Shown here piece by piece: positions 9,923 to 22,614 of a stretch of 64,000 nucleotides of DNA. The translations under genes and the position numbers were made by a program. Numbering within the stretch: position 1 is the stretch's first letter; every line of letters begins with the position of its first letter. The notes under the pieces are model-generated. The model worked only from the letters and a program-made list of their open reading frames with translations, was not told the origin of the DNA and did not search any database. This DNA is from Prunella strophiata (lineage: Eukaryota; Chordata; Aves; Passeriformes; Prunellidae): the NCBI GenBank assembly GCA_036583965.1, contig JAZBQD010000014.1, positions 68,351,895 through 68,415,894 of the forward strand. Reading direction: 5' to 3'.

Positions 9923-12689
9923 TTCACTAGTACCAAAATACTAAACTCAAATCTTTGTGATCCCAAGGCTCACCTCTCCTTTTTTTTTTTGCCAAGGGGG
10001 CTTAAACAAACTTTTTTGACACAGAGAAAATGGTTTTATTGACTTGCCCCTAGGACTGAAGACAGATAATCTGCTTCCATGGCAGGTTCTCTAGAGAAGA
10101 ATCCTCTAGGAGAGACAGACATGATTCTGAGAAGGCAGCACAGACAGAAACTGCATATAAGGGAACTGAAATACCCAGCAATCCAGGCAGCAGAGCAGGC
10201 AGCCACACATCTCTCCATGGACTGTTCTTGGAAAGTTGTTGGAAATCCAGTAGAATCACAATAACATCAGCAAAAACATTTTTTGCCTCCCATGTTCAAG
10301 AAGCTGAGTGGGAATATCTTCTGACCCAGGTTCTGTAACCATTACACTGACCAGTACACATTGAACACCCTCTTGCTCAACAGCAGAAGTGGGAGCATGC
10401 AGCTGGTCCAGCTTTTCTGCTTGAAGCCCCAAAGTTCAGGATGTTTCCAGAGGAGATGCACCTGCAGAAGAGAACCCAGCAGTTTGATGCACCATTGTCA
10501 GAAACCAGGAGAGCAGAGCTGTCCTAGTGATACCTGAAAAGTGATAACCTCTCATTGCAGGCTGCTTAACCCAGGTTGCTTCACTGGAGTTTGCTTCACT
10601 GCCCTCACTGGATCTGATTCACCAGATAGTTAGAAATTCTAACACTATTTTCATTAGGATTACCCAAACAAGGAAGAATTTGCTCTGCTGGCACCTTTAC
10701 ACTGCTGTGAGCTCTAACAGCCTGTTTTACTGCACAGCAAAGCTCTGCCAACACAAGCCTCTGCTGTTTCATACTTAGCAAAGGTCCCAGCAGGACTCAA
10801 CCAGCCCACAGTAAAAGCCACAATTCCTGAATTTATCCTCCTCATACCTCTCCTGCCCATTCTGCCACTGGAAATGTGTGCTGAGGACACAGCAGATCCC
10901 ACACAAACAGGTTATTTTTGGTTAAGAAATCTCAAACTGGCTTGAAGGAATCAGGAGCATCTTGTAGAATACCACAATTTTGTTTCATTTACTGTTCCAC
11001 TCTCTCATAAGCATCTTATGCCTGCATGTTTCATCAATTAATGTTGAATATTTTATCAATTATAATGAAAATTATAGTTCTGACTCTCAATTTATTTGCT
11101 GTGAAAACAAAGCAGCTTTTCACTATCACCCCAAGCCCCTACTCAACATGATCAGATTATTTTCCCAATATACAATGGATTTCACAGAACATCCTTATGT
11201 AGAAGCCTGACATTTTGAGACTGTGATGCAAGATCACAAAAATTTCAGATAAATGAATCGCAACAATTTAAATTTCGGCTTGATGTAGTAGAATGAAGTG
11301 GTTTCAGGACTCAATAAAAAATGTGTACACTATCAGACATTTCTAAAATATTTTTGTATTAAAAATTTCCCAACAGACATATCCTCTTTTTCTCCCTCTC
11401 ATCCTACCATCCAGCACATTTTATATTAATCCAGAAGTGAGAGGGCTTTTTGGGAGAAGCAGTTGACTTCCAGTGCTGCTTTTGGCTTAGTCCAAGTGTT
11501 GATTTCATTTTAACATCATTCCAGAACACTGGCAACAGGACAAACTTTTCTGGCCATGGAAACAATCCCCCTGCACGTTGCATTCTGTGACTGCTGCAGG
11601 GTCTGTCAACAGGAGGACGGAGCAGATTTGCAAACAAATGGTTTAAGTTACCCATTGTGGTACCTGACTGGTGTTTTTGAGTCTGGTGCAGGTTTTGTAG
11701 GCACCATTTTGCACCCAAATCTGTGTGACAGGAAAGACTTGTCTTCCAGTAGCTTCGCTTTTTTAAAAGGCCAGGAGTTGAGAGCAAATAGGATAAATTA
11801 AAAAAAAAAAAAAAAAAAAAGAAACCATAAAAACCAACTTGTTACATTTGATTCCCTCTTCCTCAGATACATTTTATGCTAAAATGCTTCTGTTTTCATC
11901 AGGCATTTTTCTTCCTTTTTTCATCCTTTCTCTCCCTGTTGCTGTAAAGAAGATCCACCATGAGCAGGACACAATCCTGTGTGTGAGCACACAGGCACAC
12001 CACCAGCAGTGCTCACGTCTGAAAACACTTTCACAAGATCCAAGCACTTGGCAGCTCCATTCTTCTGACTGTAGGGTGCAAAGAACCTCCTGCCTTTCAA
12101 CAGAAAGAATTAAAATGTTATTAACCTTCTTCACCTGTTTCTGCACCACTTTGTAACTGGTTTGAACCTTAAGATTAGTTTTTGTGCTACCAAGTTTCCT
12201 TAAGGTCCAGACGTTTTGATCCTACACACACAGCTCAAGCAGCAAAACTCCAAAGAGATCCATCCATCTGCTCCCTCAAGGACTTCCCACAAGAAATCAT
12301 TTAAGCAACTGCTCTGCATGGGAGCTACTCAGGCAGTGGATGTACTTAAAACACAATGATTACTTTCAAGTCATGTTTCCAACACCACTTAACTCTGCAC
12401 AGCTTTTAACCTCCACAAGAACATCTGTCAAACCCCCTAAAACATGTAGAGCTCTGCATCGTGCTGCGACCCCCCATGTTGCTAGCCAGTCTATGTTTTC
12501 CATATTTCAATAATTTGTTCCATTAATTTAAGGGTTTAAGCTACAGTCTTTGGTACTAAACACAGTACTCACCACTTCCCAAAGCTCTGTCTGAAAAGAG
12601 ACAGAGCATGAGGGTGGATTTTGTGAATGGATGGAAGGAAGAGACTTGAAGAGGTCAAAAAGTCCATTTTGGTTTGTGATTATTTTAAT
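9923..12689. other. Unique sequence, no gene seen
   Basis: AT-leaning unique sequence. A T10 run lies near 9980 and an A21 tract at 11800-11820. Open frames are short and present on both strands without recognisable domains. No known repeat family is identified apart from the flanking CR1 fragments. Confidence 0.55.
11800..11820. repeat. Poly-A tract, A21
   Basis: An uninterrupted run of 21 A lies between GGATAAATT and GAAACC. No gene-derived sequence is recognisable upstream, so a processed pseudogene tail is not supported. Confidence 0.9.
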
Positions 12690-12981
12690 TAGACATAAAG
12701 ACCACCTCATTCCAACCCACCCTGCCCTGGGCAGGGACAACTTCCACTATCCCAGGTTGTTCCAAGCCCCATCCAACCTGGCCTTGGACACTTCCAGGGA
12801 TCCAGGGACAGCCACAGCTTCTCTGTGCAACCTGTGCCAGGGCCTCACCAACCTCACAGGGAAAAATTTCCTCCTAATGTCTAATCTATATTAGATTAGA
12901 TACACCCTGCTGTGTGTCTGATGCCATTCCCCCTTGTCCTGTCACTCCATCTCCTTGTCAAAATTCCTTCTCCAGCTTTCA
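12690..12981 (-). mobile_element. CR1: CR1 LINE 3' fragment
   Basis: Minus-strand CR1. Landmarks on the plus strand are CACTATCCCAGGTTGTTCCA, CTGGCCTTGGACACTTCCAG, CAACCTGTGCCAGGGCCTCA and CCCCCTTGTCCTGTCACTCC. The extreme 3' terminus is eroded: the ACAGAATGG end is replaced by ACATAAAGACC. A partly duplicated CTAATCTATATTAGATTAGA lies near 12880-12900 and can fold on itself. Confidence 0.92.
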
Positions 12982-15900
12982 ATGTACTTTCTATATATTT
13001 TCATATACATTAAAAAATTTGGAGGGGATAAAAGGAAGGTAGATTTGCTTCCAACAACCAGCCACAACCTTAGAAATTCCTCTGAATATTCAGAAGTCAC
13101 TCCACTTGTTTACAAAAACCCTTTTTTAGTTACCCCATATGGAATAGAGGGAAAAGCAGTACATTGCTGAACTCACCAGAACATCCAGGAGAACATCCCC
13201 TGCTACAGGGATGCCTTGCTGCAGGTTGGTGTGTGATGTGTTGCTGTAGGTTGGTTGGGTTATTAACTCCCAAAAAGCTGGGTGTAAAATGATCAGCTGA
13301 TTGAAGGATGATTTCCAGAGATTATCTTCATGGATAATGAGATCCTGCTGGAACTGGGGACAGGACCCACCTTCGACTCTGCCTCCAGCCAGCTGTGTCT
13401 CTGAAGAACTGAAATTTCAGAGGAATTTATATATATTAAACACCCTTGGAGAGGTGACTCAGGTTGTTTATGGTTTACTCTGTAAGGAGTGTATGAGAGG
13501 AGAATGGAAGAGGCTCTCAGACTGGAAGGGAAAACCTCCATGAGATCTTGCTTTCAGCACATCCAGAGTATGGAAGCTGCAGCAGATTGGAAGGTTTCCT
13601 GCTGCTCCTTTTATTTCCTCATACCTCACAGACAGATCATTAAGCCATCAGGGTGGGGTTCTTCTTCTTTGAGCCAAAGTCCACAATGGTTATTCTCACT
13701 GGGAAAACCATCTCCCTTGATCTTCCCTCTCAGCACAAGGTTTTCCAAACCATTCCAAGGACCACCTTCACACAGAGGACCTAAACCAAGATCTTGGGTA
13801 ATACATTTCTACAATTTCCCACCTCCCAGAGTTTAAACCTGTAGCATTTCTGCAACTCCATTCACTAAAGTAACACACTTCCTTGTTTTCATACCATTAA
13901 AGCTTCTCTCCAGAGCCTCTTCTGTAAAAATTCACGAGGTGCAATTCCCCAATCACTATAACCGATTTCAAATGGTGCTAGAAATTATTATTGACTCTGA
14001 ACACCAAAAGAAATCAGTCATCCTCTAAAGGGGTTATGGAGGTCTGCAAGGATGAAGAGTTATGTCCTGGACAGCATTTCACATTGGAGCATCCCCAAAT
14101 ACTTGATGTAATTGTTATTAAAGCACTGGTGAGAAAACAGAGGTTTAGACAGTGAAAATTTTCAACATCAACCATCAGGTACACACATTTTTAAATACAG
14201 TAACACACTTCAAAAAATACAATCTTGAAAGACTTCTCCAGATTTCAGCAGACTTGGACAAGATGACCAACCCTGTGGTCTAATGCTCAGTTGCTGGCCA
14301 TTTCCATGAGCACATCCAACCACTAACCTGCATGCTGGCAAGTCTTGTCACACAAAATAAAGAACACATTCTGATCTGCCAAGCATGCCACAACAAAAAG
14401 CCAAACACACAGGAGGAATGCAAACAGCATCCAGAACTCCCAGTGCTTCAATGCAGAATTACCTGTTTCAAATTCAATTGTCTGTCTTGTATGAAACATG
14501 TACAAAGTATTTACAAGTGTGATGAAGTGGTAAAAAAAAGCAGATCTAGGCAATGTTGAAAACAGGTTTTGAGTTAAGAATTTAGAGCACATGCAGTTCC
14601 TTATTCTCACCAAGTTGTATGAACTAGTTGTAGTAGTTTTTACTAGGTGGGGCATTAAAATCAACATCTTCAATACTGAGTTACAATTCTGCATTTCACT
14701 TTTTTGCCTCATTTCTGTCTCAACATCTTCTTGGGTTCTGAAGTTGTTGCTCACTACTCACAACTATTATAAACATGATGACAGCAGAATTTCTGCCTTT
14801 GGAATCACTCTTTGCATTGCTCTCCCAGGGGTCACCTGGGTCACAGACCCCTGGAGTCCCACTGAGGACTCTGTTTGGTGGTGGAGCTTAATTGCAATGG
14901 CAGAACCACACAAGGAAGATCTTGACTTTCTCTTCTTTTCCTCTGAGGCTCCCGAGGGTCCATCTCCCTGATGAAGGCAGGCATTCTTCCTCCAAGAACA
15001 CTGATTTCAAATGGTGCTAGACAATGAATAGTTAAATCTAAACCACCATATGAAACCAGCTTCCTGAGGGAGCTTGAGTCTAGCTGGGAGGATATTCCTG
15101 TAACAATAAATTGGAAATGCCACAGAAGAATACCTAGCCATGTCGGGTTTTTATTTTTCCTGTTAAACAGTTGATGCTTTTTTCTTATTCTTACCCTTGA
15201 TTTTGGTTTGAGTCACTCATAATCCTCACTTCTGTTTTCTATTACAGTGCTACCAACAGCAAGAGAATTGCTTGCAGCAGTGTCACTCAGAGGAATTTTG
15301 TTAGTCAAGCTTGAACAACATGTACAAGGTTTTAACAAGGAATGAAGGACCTTCATCCTGCTTGTGCTGCTGTCTTCTATTAACACATTCTGTCTGCTGA
15401 GCTCTGCCCACAGCAAGACTACATCCAGACACACCAGCAAGGGCAGCACTGCTGCAAAGCTCCCTCTTGTGACAGCAAAACACCTAAGATGGTACCAAAT
15501 CTTCATTTCAACAGCAGCAGCACCAAGACCAGTGTGTGACAGAAGCTGCACATCAGTGCCTAAAGGCTGAATATTCATCCCAAAGGTCATGCAGAGAGCC
15601 TGGAAACCTGCCCACCTGTCAGTAAGCTCTGGCTGAGGTGGGATTTGCAAATTAGGGGAAAAGTGTGCCTCCAAAACTAACGTTAAGGACTGAGTTGATT
15701 ATGGGCTATTCAGACCTGGCATTTAGCACCTGGAGCCAGCACAGCTTCTAAGAAGTCTAACAGAGGGTTGTTTCTTGGAAATCTGCTAGTGAAGTGTGTT
15801 CTAGACAATTTACTCCCTTTCAAACAGATTTTTTTTTTCTTTTTTCATAACATAACCTCTCTGCACCCCCTCATCTCAGCTGGCAGAACAAACATCAGAC

Positions 15901-16569
15901 TCGAAGCACATCTGCAGAGCGATGTCGAGCAAGCCTGGAGTGTTTGCACAGCCCTGCTCTCAGTGACATGGTCTGGGAAGCACTCAGGTCCATCACAGCC
16001 TCTCAGGAAGGAACAAATCACCCCAGGCAGTGGCACAGAAGGCACCACAAAGTGTCTGCATGGCAGAGGGAGGCACAAAGACACCGTGTGCCCCATCTGG
16101 TGCAGAACAACAGCTTTAAGGAAAACAACCCATCGGAGCAGGCTGGGCCTCTGCAAGCAGGCAGTTCCTGCAGTTACTGGAAGAGCTGTCACCACGCCAG
16201 GCCACATCAGCACTGGATTTATTGTGCAGCTTTTCTGTCCAGAAAGTGCCTGTGTGGAGCAGAGCAGGCAGGAAGCAGCAGGACTGAGCTGTGCCCGTGT
16301 CCCCGGGCTCTGCCCTGAGCATGCAGCTGCCTGGGAATCTTCCACACAGCCTCACAAAACACTCATGGGTAAAATAAAGCTGTTTAAAGTGCAGGCAGAA
16401 CCAAACTCTTTTTCCTTCAGCCACGCAGAAGTCCAGAATTTTGCCCTGCTGCAGTGTTTTCAAGAAGAATGAAGCATCTTTTTTTTTTTCCCTCCTGCAG
16501 TTTATTACACCTGGGTGGGCTCCATACCTGCTTCTGGAAGCCCTGTGAAAGCTGATTTTAGTTGATTAG
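12982..16569. other. Unique AT-rich sequence with one long open frame
   Basis: No repeat family is recognised. The frame at 15768-16472 (plus, 234 codons) is the longest in the window, but the opposite strand is also open for 166 codons there, and no domain, signal peptide or splice-bounded structure is visible. It is therefore not called a gene. Around 13175-13260 there is a GTTGGT-rich imperfect duplication (GCTGCAGGTTGGT, then GCTGTAGGTTGGT). Confidence 0.5.
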
Positions 16570-16955
16570 GACCACAGAACCACTGAGGTTGGAGAAGACC
16601 TCCAAGATTATTGAGTCCAACCTTTGATTTAATACCACCATGCTTGCTAAACCATATCATGAAGTGCCAGGTCCACTTGTTTTTTGAACATTTCCAGGGA
16701 TGGTGACTCCACCACTGCCCTCAGCCTGTTTCAATGCTTAACCACTCTTTCAGTGAAGAAATTTTTCCTCAAGTCCAACCTGAATCTCTGCTGGTGAAAC
16801 TTGAGGCTGTTTGGCATTGTCCTGTCACTTGTTACCTGGGAGAAGAGGCTGATTCCCTTCTCACCACAATCTCCTTTCAGGTAAATGTTGGTCTTCAGGT
16901 AAATAAGGTCTTCCCTGAGTCTCCTTTTCAACCCTCAGCCAGCCCTTGTAGAACT
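16570..16955 (-). mobile_element. CR1: CR1 LINE 3' fragment, diverged subfamily
   Basis: Minus-strand CR1 of a different, older-looking type from most copies here. Plus-strand landmarks are CAGAACCACTGAGGTTGGAG, TGGTGACTCCACCACTGCCC, CAGTGAAGAAATTTTTCCTC and GGGAGAAGAGGCTGATTCCC. About 385 bases remain. It has no intact coding part. Confidence 0.88.
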
Positions 16956-19900
16956 GACATTCCAGACCCTAAACCACCATGCAAGATGAACCCATCTGTC
17001 GAGTCCTGAGGACAGGCAAATATTCTCAATCTCCTTCTCTTCAGGGGGGCAGAAAACCACGTAAAAAAAATAATTACACATGTTCCTCAAATTTCACCAC
17101 CCGCTGACATGCAGCTCTCTCTTCATTTACCCCAAGGATAACAAGCCCAACCAGCTCAGAGCAGGAATCCAGCTCCTGAAGAGGGAAATCAAGCCAGTGT
17201 GGACAGTTCTCACGAGGGTATCTGTCAGCAGCACAGCTAACACACTCCTCTCCAAGAAAATCTTCAAGAGAAAAGCCCAAGAAACCTGAGATCCACCTGT
17301 AAAACAAGGAAAGCATGGGCACTTCACAAATGTCTCCCCTGGACAAGGCCAATTCCTGCTGAAGCATCTTTTCCATGCAGTTTCATCCATGACATCCACG
17401 GATTTGAAGTTGAGGTCCAGCTGCCTGGCTCTGCCTTTACCACTAGCATTAGGATGGCTGCTGACCACAGCTTCTCCATGTGGCTATCCTGAGAGCAAAT
17501 TCTGCCATTTAATATCATTTGCACTTTTGAAGAAAGCATCTTTCAAAACTTGTAATAACTCTGTGTGTTTCTAGAACAGGCTAATGAGAAACACGCTCGC
17601 ACCAGGGCTGTAAACTGTCATTTCTAAATTGGAAAACCAAATGAACTGCAGATAGAGAGCTATTGTGCTGCTCCAAGAAGCCTCCTTCTAATTAGGTGCT
17701 GGAAGTTCTAAAACATTTTCAAATCTTGGACTGCTCCATACTTCCCAGATTTAATGATCGAAGAGCTGAGGGCAATTTCCTCGTTGAGCTAGGAAGAAGA
17801 AGAACAGAGCAGTTAATGTCTTCACATTTACAAGTAAGAACTTGGGAAACAGGAAAGAACAAACCCAGAATTCAATGACTTAGATAAAAACTGTAGATGG
17901 AAAAGCATCTGATTACACTTAGGTTTCTGCAGTTACAAATTAAGTGTTCTGTAATCCTCCAGAGAAAATTATGGGAATGACATGTCAGTGACTTTAAGCT
18001 CTAATCTTAAAAGCTTCGTAATTCATGTTTTTATTTGACATTGATGGGATCACTTGAATGAGTAAAGTTTTGTCTGCAATTAAAGCACTGCAAGAATGAA
18101 GTTTACAAAGGCTTTGTTTTGCTGTTGAATAATTCTAGTGATTTACAGGTGGTTTAGCTGCCTTTAAACACTTACTAGGGAATTCTTCTCTCTTCTAATG
18201 ATGATGTGCAGAATTCCTGCACTTGGAATGACATGAGAACTGTCTGTGGCTCCAAGTGACAACTGTGGGCACTTTATCCCATTCATCAGGGATAATCAGA
18301 CAGAGCATGCACTGGGTGCGACTTGGAAAGACTTCCATGGTGGACTAATGATTTTGTACAGGAAATTCATTAAAAAATTAGTCCTACTGCTTCCTTTCCA
18401 TGCCCTGCCATAACAGGAGCTGTGTAAATGGATTTTGTTAGAGCTGCACTCACGACAGCTTTACGATCCATCTGAAAGGCAGAGCCAGAATCTGCAGACA
18501 ATGGCCTGTGAGAACATCACATCTGACAAACTGCTCAACTCACTGTAACTTTTTAAATCCTTTTTTTTTTAAATAATAATAAAATGTGGAGCTGAGGGAA
18601 GATGACAGAGTGACAAGTCTGCAGAAAGGCTCTGTCTGTACCATGGGAAGGGACTGTGTGAACTTCCTACTTAACGTCTGGCCATGGATCTCATTTATGA
18701 GCTGCTGCAGACACCCCATGGCATGATGGAGATGGAGGAGCCACTGAGAAATTATCTGTCAACTGAAAAACCAATTAATACTAACTGCAGTGAGAAAGAA
18801 CTGTCTACCCAGACAGAAACTGGGATTGTGAAGTCAGTTACAGATGTCTTTAAGGGATTTTTTTTTTTTTTTGGTCATTTTCAACTTGAACTTAAGCCAC
18901 AGCTATTGGGGAAAAGCTGCTTCATCTTTTCTTTTTCTGCACCATCAATCCCCCAGCGTTTTCACCACCAGCTTAATGAATTCCAACTATCAAGAGAGCT
19001 CATCCGCTCTGTAATTTGTCTTTTTTTGTTCCCTTCACTAAACAAGCAGGGAAAATGTTTTTAATTTGCAATGCTGAATAAATACCTACTGTGTTTGCCA
19101 AGACTTTATTGACATTCATGGCTGTCCACAAAGCTGACTGACTTCTCGCAGAGATGGTTTATCTCCTCAAGTAAAAAAAAAATAAACCTGCCCTACCAAG
19201 AAGATGTTAATCTTCCTTAATAAAATAAATGAAAAGCAGCAGTTCAATAAATAATCCTGTGGCTAGTGAAAGCCCTTCATTCAGGATATGGTCCCAGAGC
19301 AGATTTTTGTTGACAGCAAGATCACACAGCACTGGGACACCCTCCAGTGCTCACTGCTGCCTCTGATGCTGCATTTCTTGTCACCTTCAGCAGTACCAAT
19401 GGCCTGTGGGCCATGAAATTCATTCAGATGATTCTAATACAAAGGAAAAAAATGAAGCATTTCTTTTCTTGACCGAGTTATTTTCAGTCATCTGGTTTTC
19501 CACACAGTCAGGGAAGAGGTGGCACTGCATTGCTGCTGAGCTGGAAATGAATGGCTGGGAGTGGGCAGAAACTGATTAAGCTGGCTCTAGCAGAAGACAT
19601 GAACTGTGGAATTACACCTTGGATAGCATCAAATCCCATCTCTCTTGCTCAGCTGGTCATGAGGAGTGGAGATGAGTTTCAGCCTGCAAGGAAACACAGT
19701 TCTTGAACTTGCACAAGAAAATCAATACACTGAACTCTGAGGTTCTTACTCAACTTTTACTGGATTTTTACACACGGCTCAACCTTCCCCACAGGCCTGC
19801 TTGCCTGAATTTTTCCATTGGAATTTCTCTCACTGAACACTTCTGTCATCTTAAAATGAGCAACGTGCAAGAAACAATCAAAGCCTCCACAGCTGGAATT

Positions 19901-22510
19901 TAATACCATCAGAAGGTCTGTGGTGGCTTGATATAAACAGCAAGAAAAAAAAAAAGCATTTGGATCATTTGGGGGGAAAATAATGACAAACCATTACTGA
20001 AAAGATTCCTACACTGATGACAGTATTTCACATTCCTTCCTGTGCTTTGTTTAGCTGCACTGAGAAGTGCTATGAAGTGAAGAGATCTGGGGAACAATCC
20101 TCTGGAACAGGCAAAGAGCCCTCAAATGAAGGTAATTATTTCCCACTAGTGAAACAACCAATTTACCCATTATGCAGGCACACCATGCATTTATCTCTGT
20201 ACTTTCAAAGCTCCTCAAAGCTTTGAGCAGGAAAGGCCTGATGGTTACAAGGTATTTGCAACAACTGATACCAAGGAGGGACAGGGATGTGCTGTACCTG
20301 AGAGAAAACAGCCTCTACCATGTACAGCTTTCTTTGTGTACTTCTGGAACAATTCATTGCTGACAGGTTTGTCCTCAGAATCTGGAAGAAGAAAACACCA
20401 GAAGTTGTTTGAATTTGTGTTGTTCTGCAAAGAGATGAATTAAAGCACAACTTGAGAATCGTTTTCCTTTTCCTCCAGGTTTTACACAGATTTTTAACCA
20501 CGTTATGACTCCTCACAATCTGTACTTGTTTGAGTGCACTCACAGTCAGAACAGGCAATCGAGGTGTGCCACTAACCCATCACTAAATACAGGCATCATG
20601 ATCCCTATGAAAAGAGTAATTTTGGATTAGAGCTCACCAAAAATTCACTAAAAAAAAAAAAAAAAAAAAAAAAAATTGCTGTCTTTGTTTCATAACAAAA
20701 TGTGTGTGTAGGCACTCCTTGTGAAATGTATCCAAAGATACATCCAGACCTCCTGGTAGAATCCCTCGAGCTGCAGTCCACTTGTGCACTGACTGTGGCA
20801 GTGGTGCCACAGGGAAGTAATTCTTTGTGGAGGCAGAACCCATAAATAGCAGGTGCCAGAGAATCACCTACTGCACAGAGCAACATCCTTGACGTAAAAG
20901 TTGTCTCAGATTTACTCTGAACTCTGTTTTGAAACCTCATCAGGCTGATTTTGGGGATTAGCAGGGAAGGAAATCCTAAAAATACAAAAGCAGGCTTATC
21001 GAGCTGGGGGAAAGGCAGTAAGATGTTTTTGTGACAAAGGCTTCAGGATATGAATTATGCATTACCAAAAACTGACTTCAGTCTGGATGGGAGGAGGGAG
21101 ATTTCTGTGCATCCAAATCCCAGCACAACGGGCACAAGCTGCTCTGCAGGGAATTACATACATCCTGTACAAACATTATCCATTTCAGAATCTCACTCTC
21201 TTTTTTTGCCTGAGTATTATTTTGTGCTAATTGTGAGAATCCGAGGCAGAAAACCACAAACAACCTGCGAAATCCTTGGAATCAGTCTCCATCCAATTCA
21301 GGGAGGGCTACTGAAACCATAAGGAAGCAGGAACAGTCTGGCTTCAGCCTCCCTCTATTTCTGTCCACATTCCCACCCTGGGCCCATCACCATAGCAGCT
21401 GACTGCTCCTTCTGCAAAACACCAACCTTTGGGGCAGCAGAGGCAGAAAAATAGTGTTTTGGTTTTTTTTTTCCCAATTGGATCACCATTTGCTGGATAA
21501 AAGCAGCTGATGTTGTATTTTAGAAATTGGACAGGAGAGCCATAATAAAAAATGTAACTCCCTGTTGATTGCTGAGGTATGTTAATGAGGGTATGATAAT
21601 GAAGCAGCCACCCACAAGAAAAATTCACTGTTTATTGTCCATGTCTCACATTATAAAAACACATATTTTCATTGCCACCGCTGCCTTACACATTTTATAA
21701 TCATCTCAGTGGGGTCTGGGAAAAAAACAATGGCCATTAAGAATTAAAAAAACCAAAATATTTCTTCAGCTTAAAATAGTTCCTCTGACTTACAGCTTTT
21801 GGGACGTAAGAGCGATTGAGCATCATTTTTAGCAACCACCCTGGCACCGTGGCTGTTATATAAGTTTCAATAGAAGCTCTAATCCCACCCCTGAGCAGAA
21901 ATGCCCCTGTCATGAAGCACTCCAAAGCTACACCTGCTCTTTGTATCCTCGAGCCATGAGCTGGATCACAGCCACTTGTGTCCCTACAAAGTGAGCTCTC
22001 AAAACCAGGCACTGCTGCCCCTCTGCTTATCTCCAGCACTGGATTAATTTGTGCTGCTCCACACATCATCGTGGCACTTTGTCTGTCAAAGCATGCAAAG
22101 TGACCTGGAAGGAACTGCTCTTCTGTAGCTTTAAAAAATAACAGTAAACAGCACGAAAAATGTTATTAGTCTGTGTTTTTTTTGTCTGACATAACACAAA
22201 CTCAGACTGCTCCACGATTACCCAAGAGGAAGCGAAATTAAAATTATCACACAGAAAGAAGATAACAATTAAGAGAGATAGGAAGTTCAATCAGACCACT
22301 TCAAGTTTTAACCTCAGCTTAATTCCCACGCCTCAGGAACACACTGCAGAGGACCTTTCAGTGAAAGGCAAATATTCTGTACTCCTCCCATCACATATGA
22401 CACTGCAAAAAAGCCCTGAAACCCGAGCCAGGAATATTTTCAGAGTGAAACAAAGCACTTTAGAACCCTTCCTTGTTATGCTGAAGAAGCAAAGAAGCCA
22501 GATGAGACAA
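16956..22510. other. Long unique stretch, no gene seen
   Basis: About 5.5 kb of AT-leaning unique DNA. It contains a T15 tract (18858-18872) and an A26 tract (20650-20675). No CR1 copy, recognised exon or RNA gene is seen. Open frames are short and unremarkable. Confidence 0.55.
20650..20675. repeat. Poly-A tract, A26
   Basis: An uninterrupted A run between TTCACT and TTGCTG. It is likely length-variable among individuals. No retrogene body is visible upstream. Confidence 0.9.
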
Positions 22511-22614
22511 TGAGCAACCTGGGATAGTGGAAGGTGTCCCTTCCCATGGCAGAGAGTTGGAACTAGATGGTCTTGAAGGTCCCTTCCAACCCAAACCATT
22601 CTGTGATTCTATGA
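22511..22614 (+). mobile_element. CR1: CR1 LINE 3' terminal fragment
   Basis: About 100 bases of plus-strand CR1 terminus: AACCTGGGATAGTGGAAGGT, CCCATGGCAGAGAGTTGGAA, GGTCCCTTCCAACCCAAACC and ATTCTGTGATTCTATGA. The 3' end is near-consensus, which suggests a relatively young copy, though heavily 5'-truncated. Confidence 0.92.

Noticed and set aside
11800..11820. A21 and other poly-A tracts as processed-pseudogene tails
   Set aside because: No gene-like sequence or polyadenylation signal sits just upstream, and no target-site duplications are apparent.
13176..13217. 42-base block flanked by CTGCAG and GTGAGT on the minus strand
   Set aside because: Open on both strands, the acceptor tract is purine-mixed, and it lies in an imperfect GTTGGT duplication.
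15248..15304. Acceptor followed by a Cys-rich frame of 18 codons
   Set aside because: Ends in a stop quickly, no donor, and the Cys spacing does not match a family I can name.
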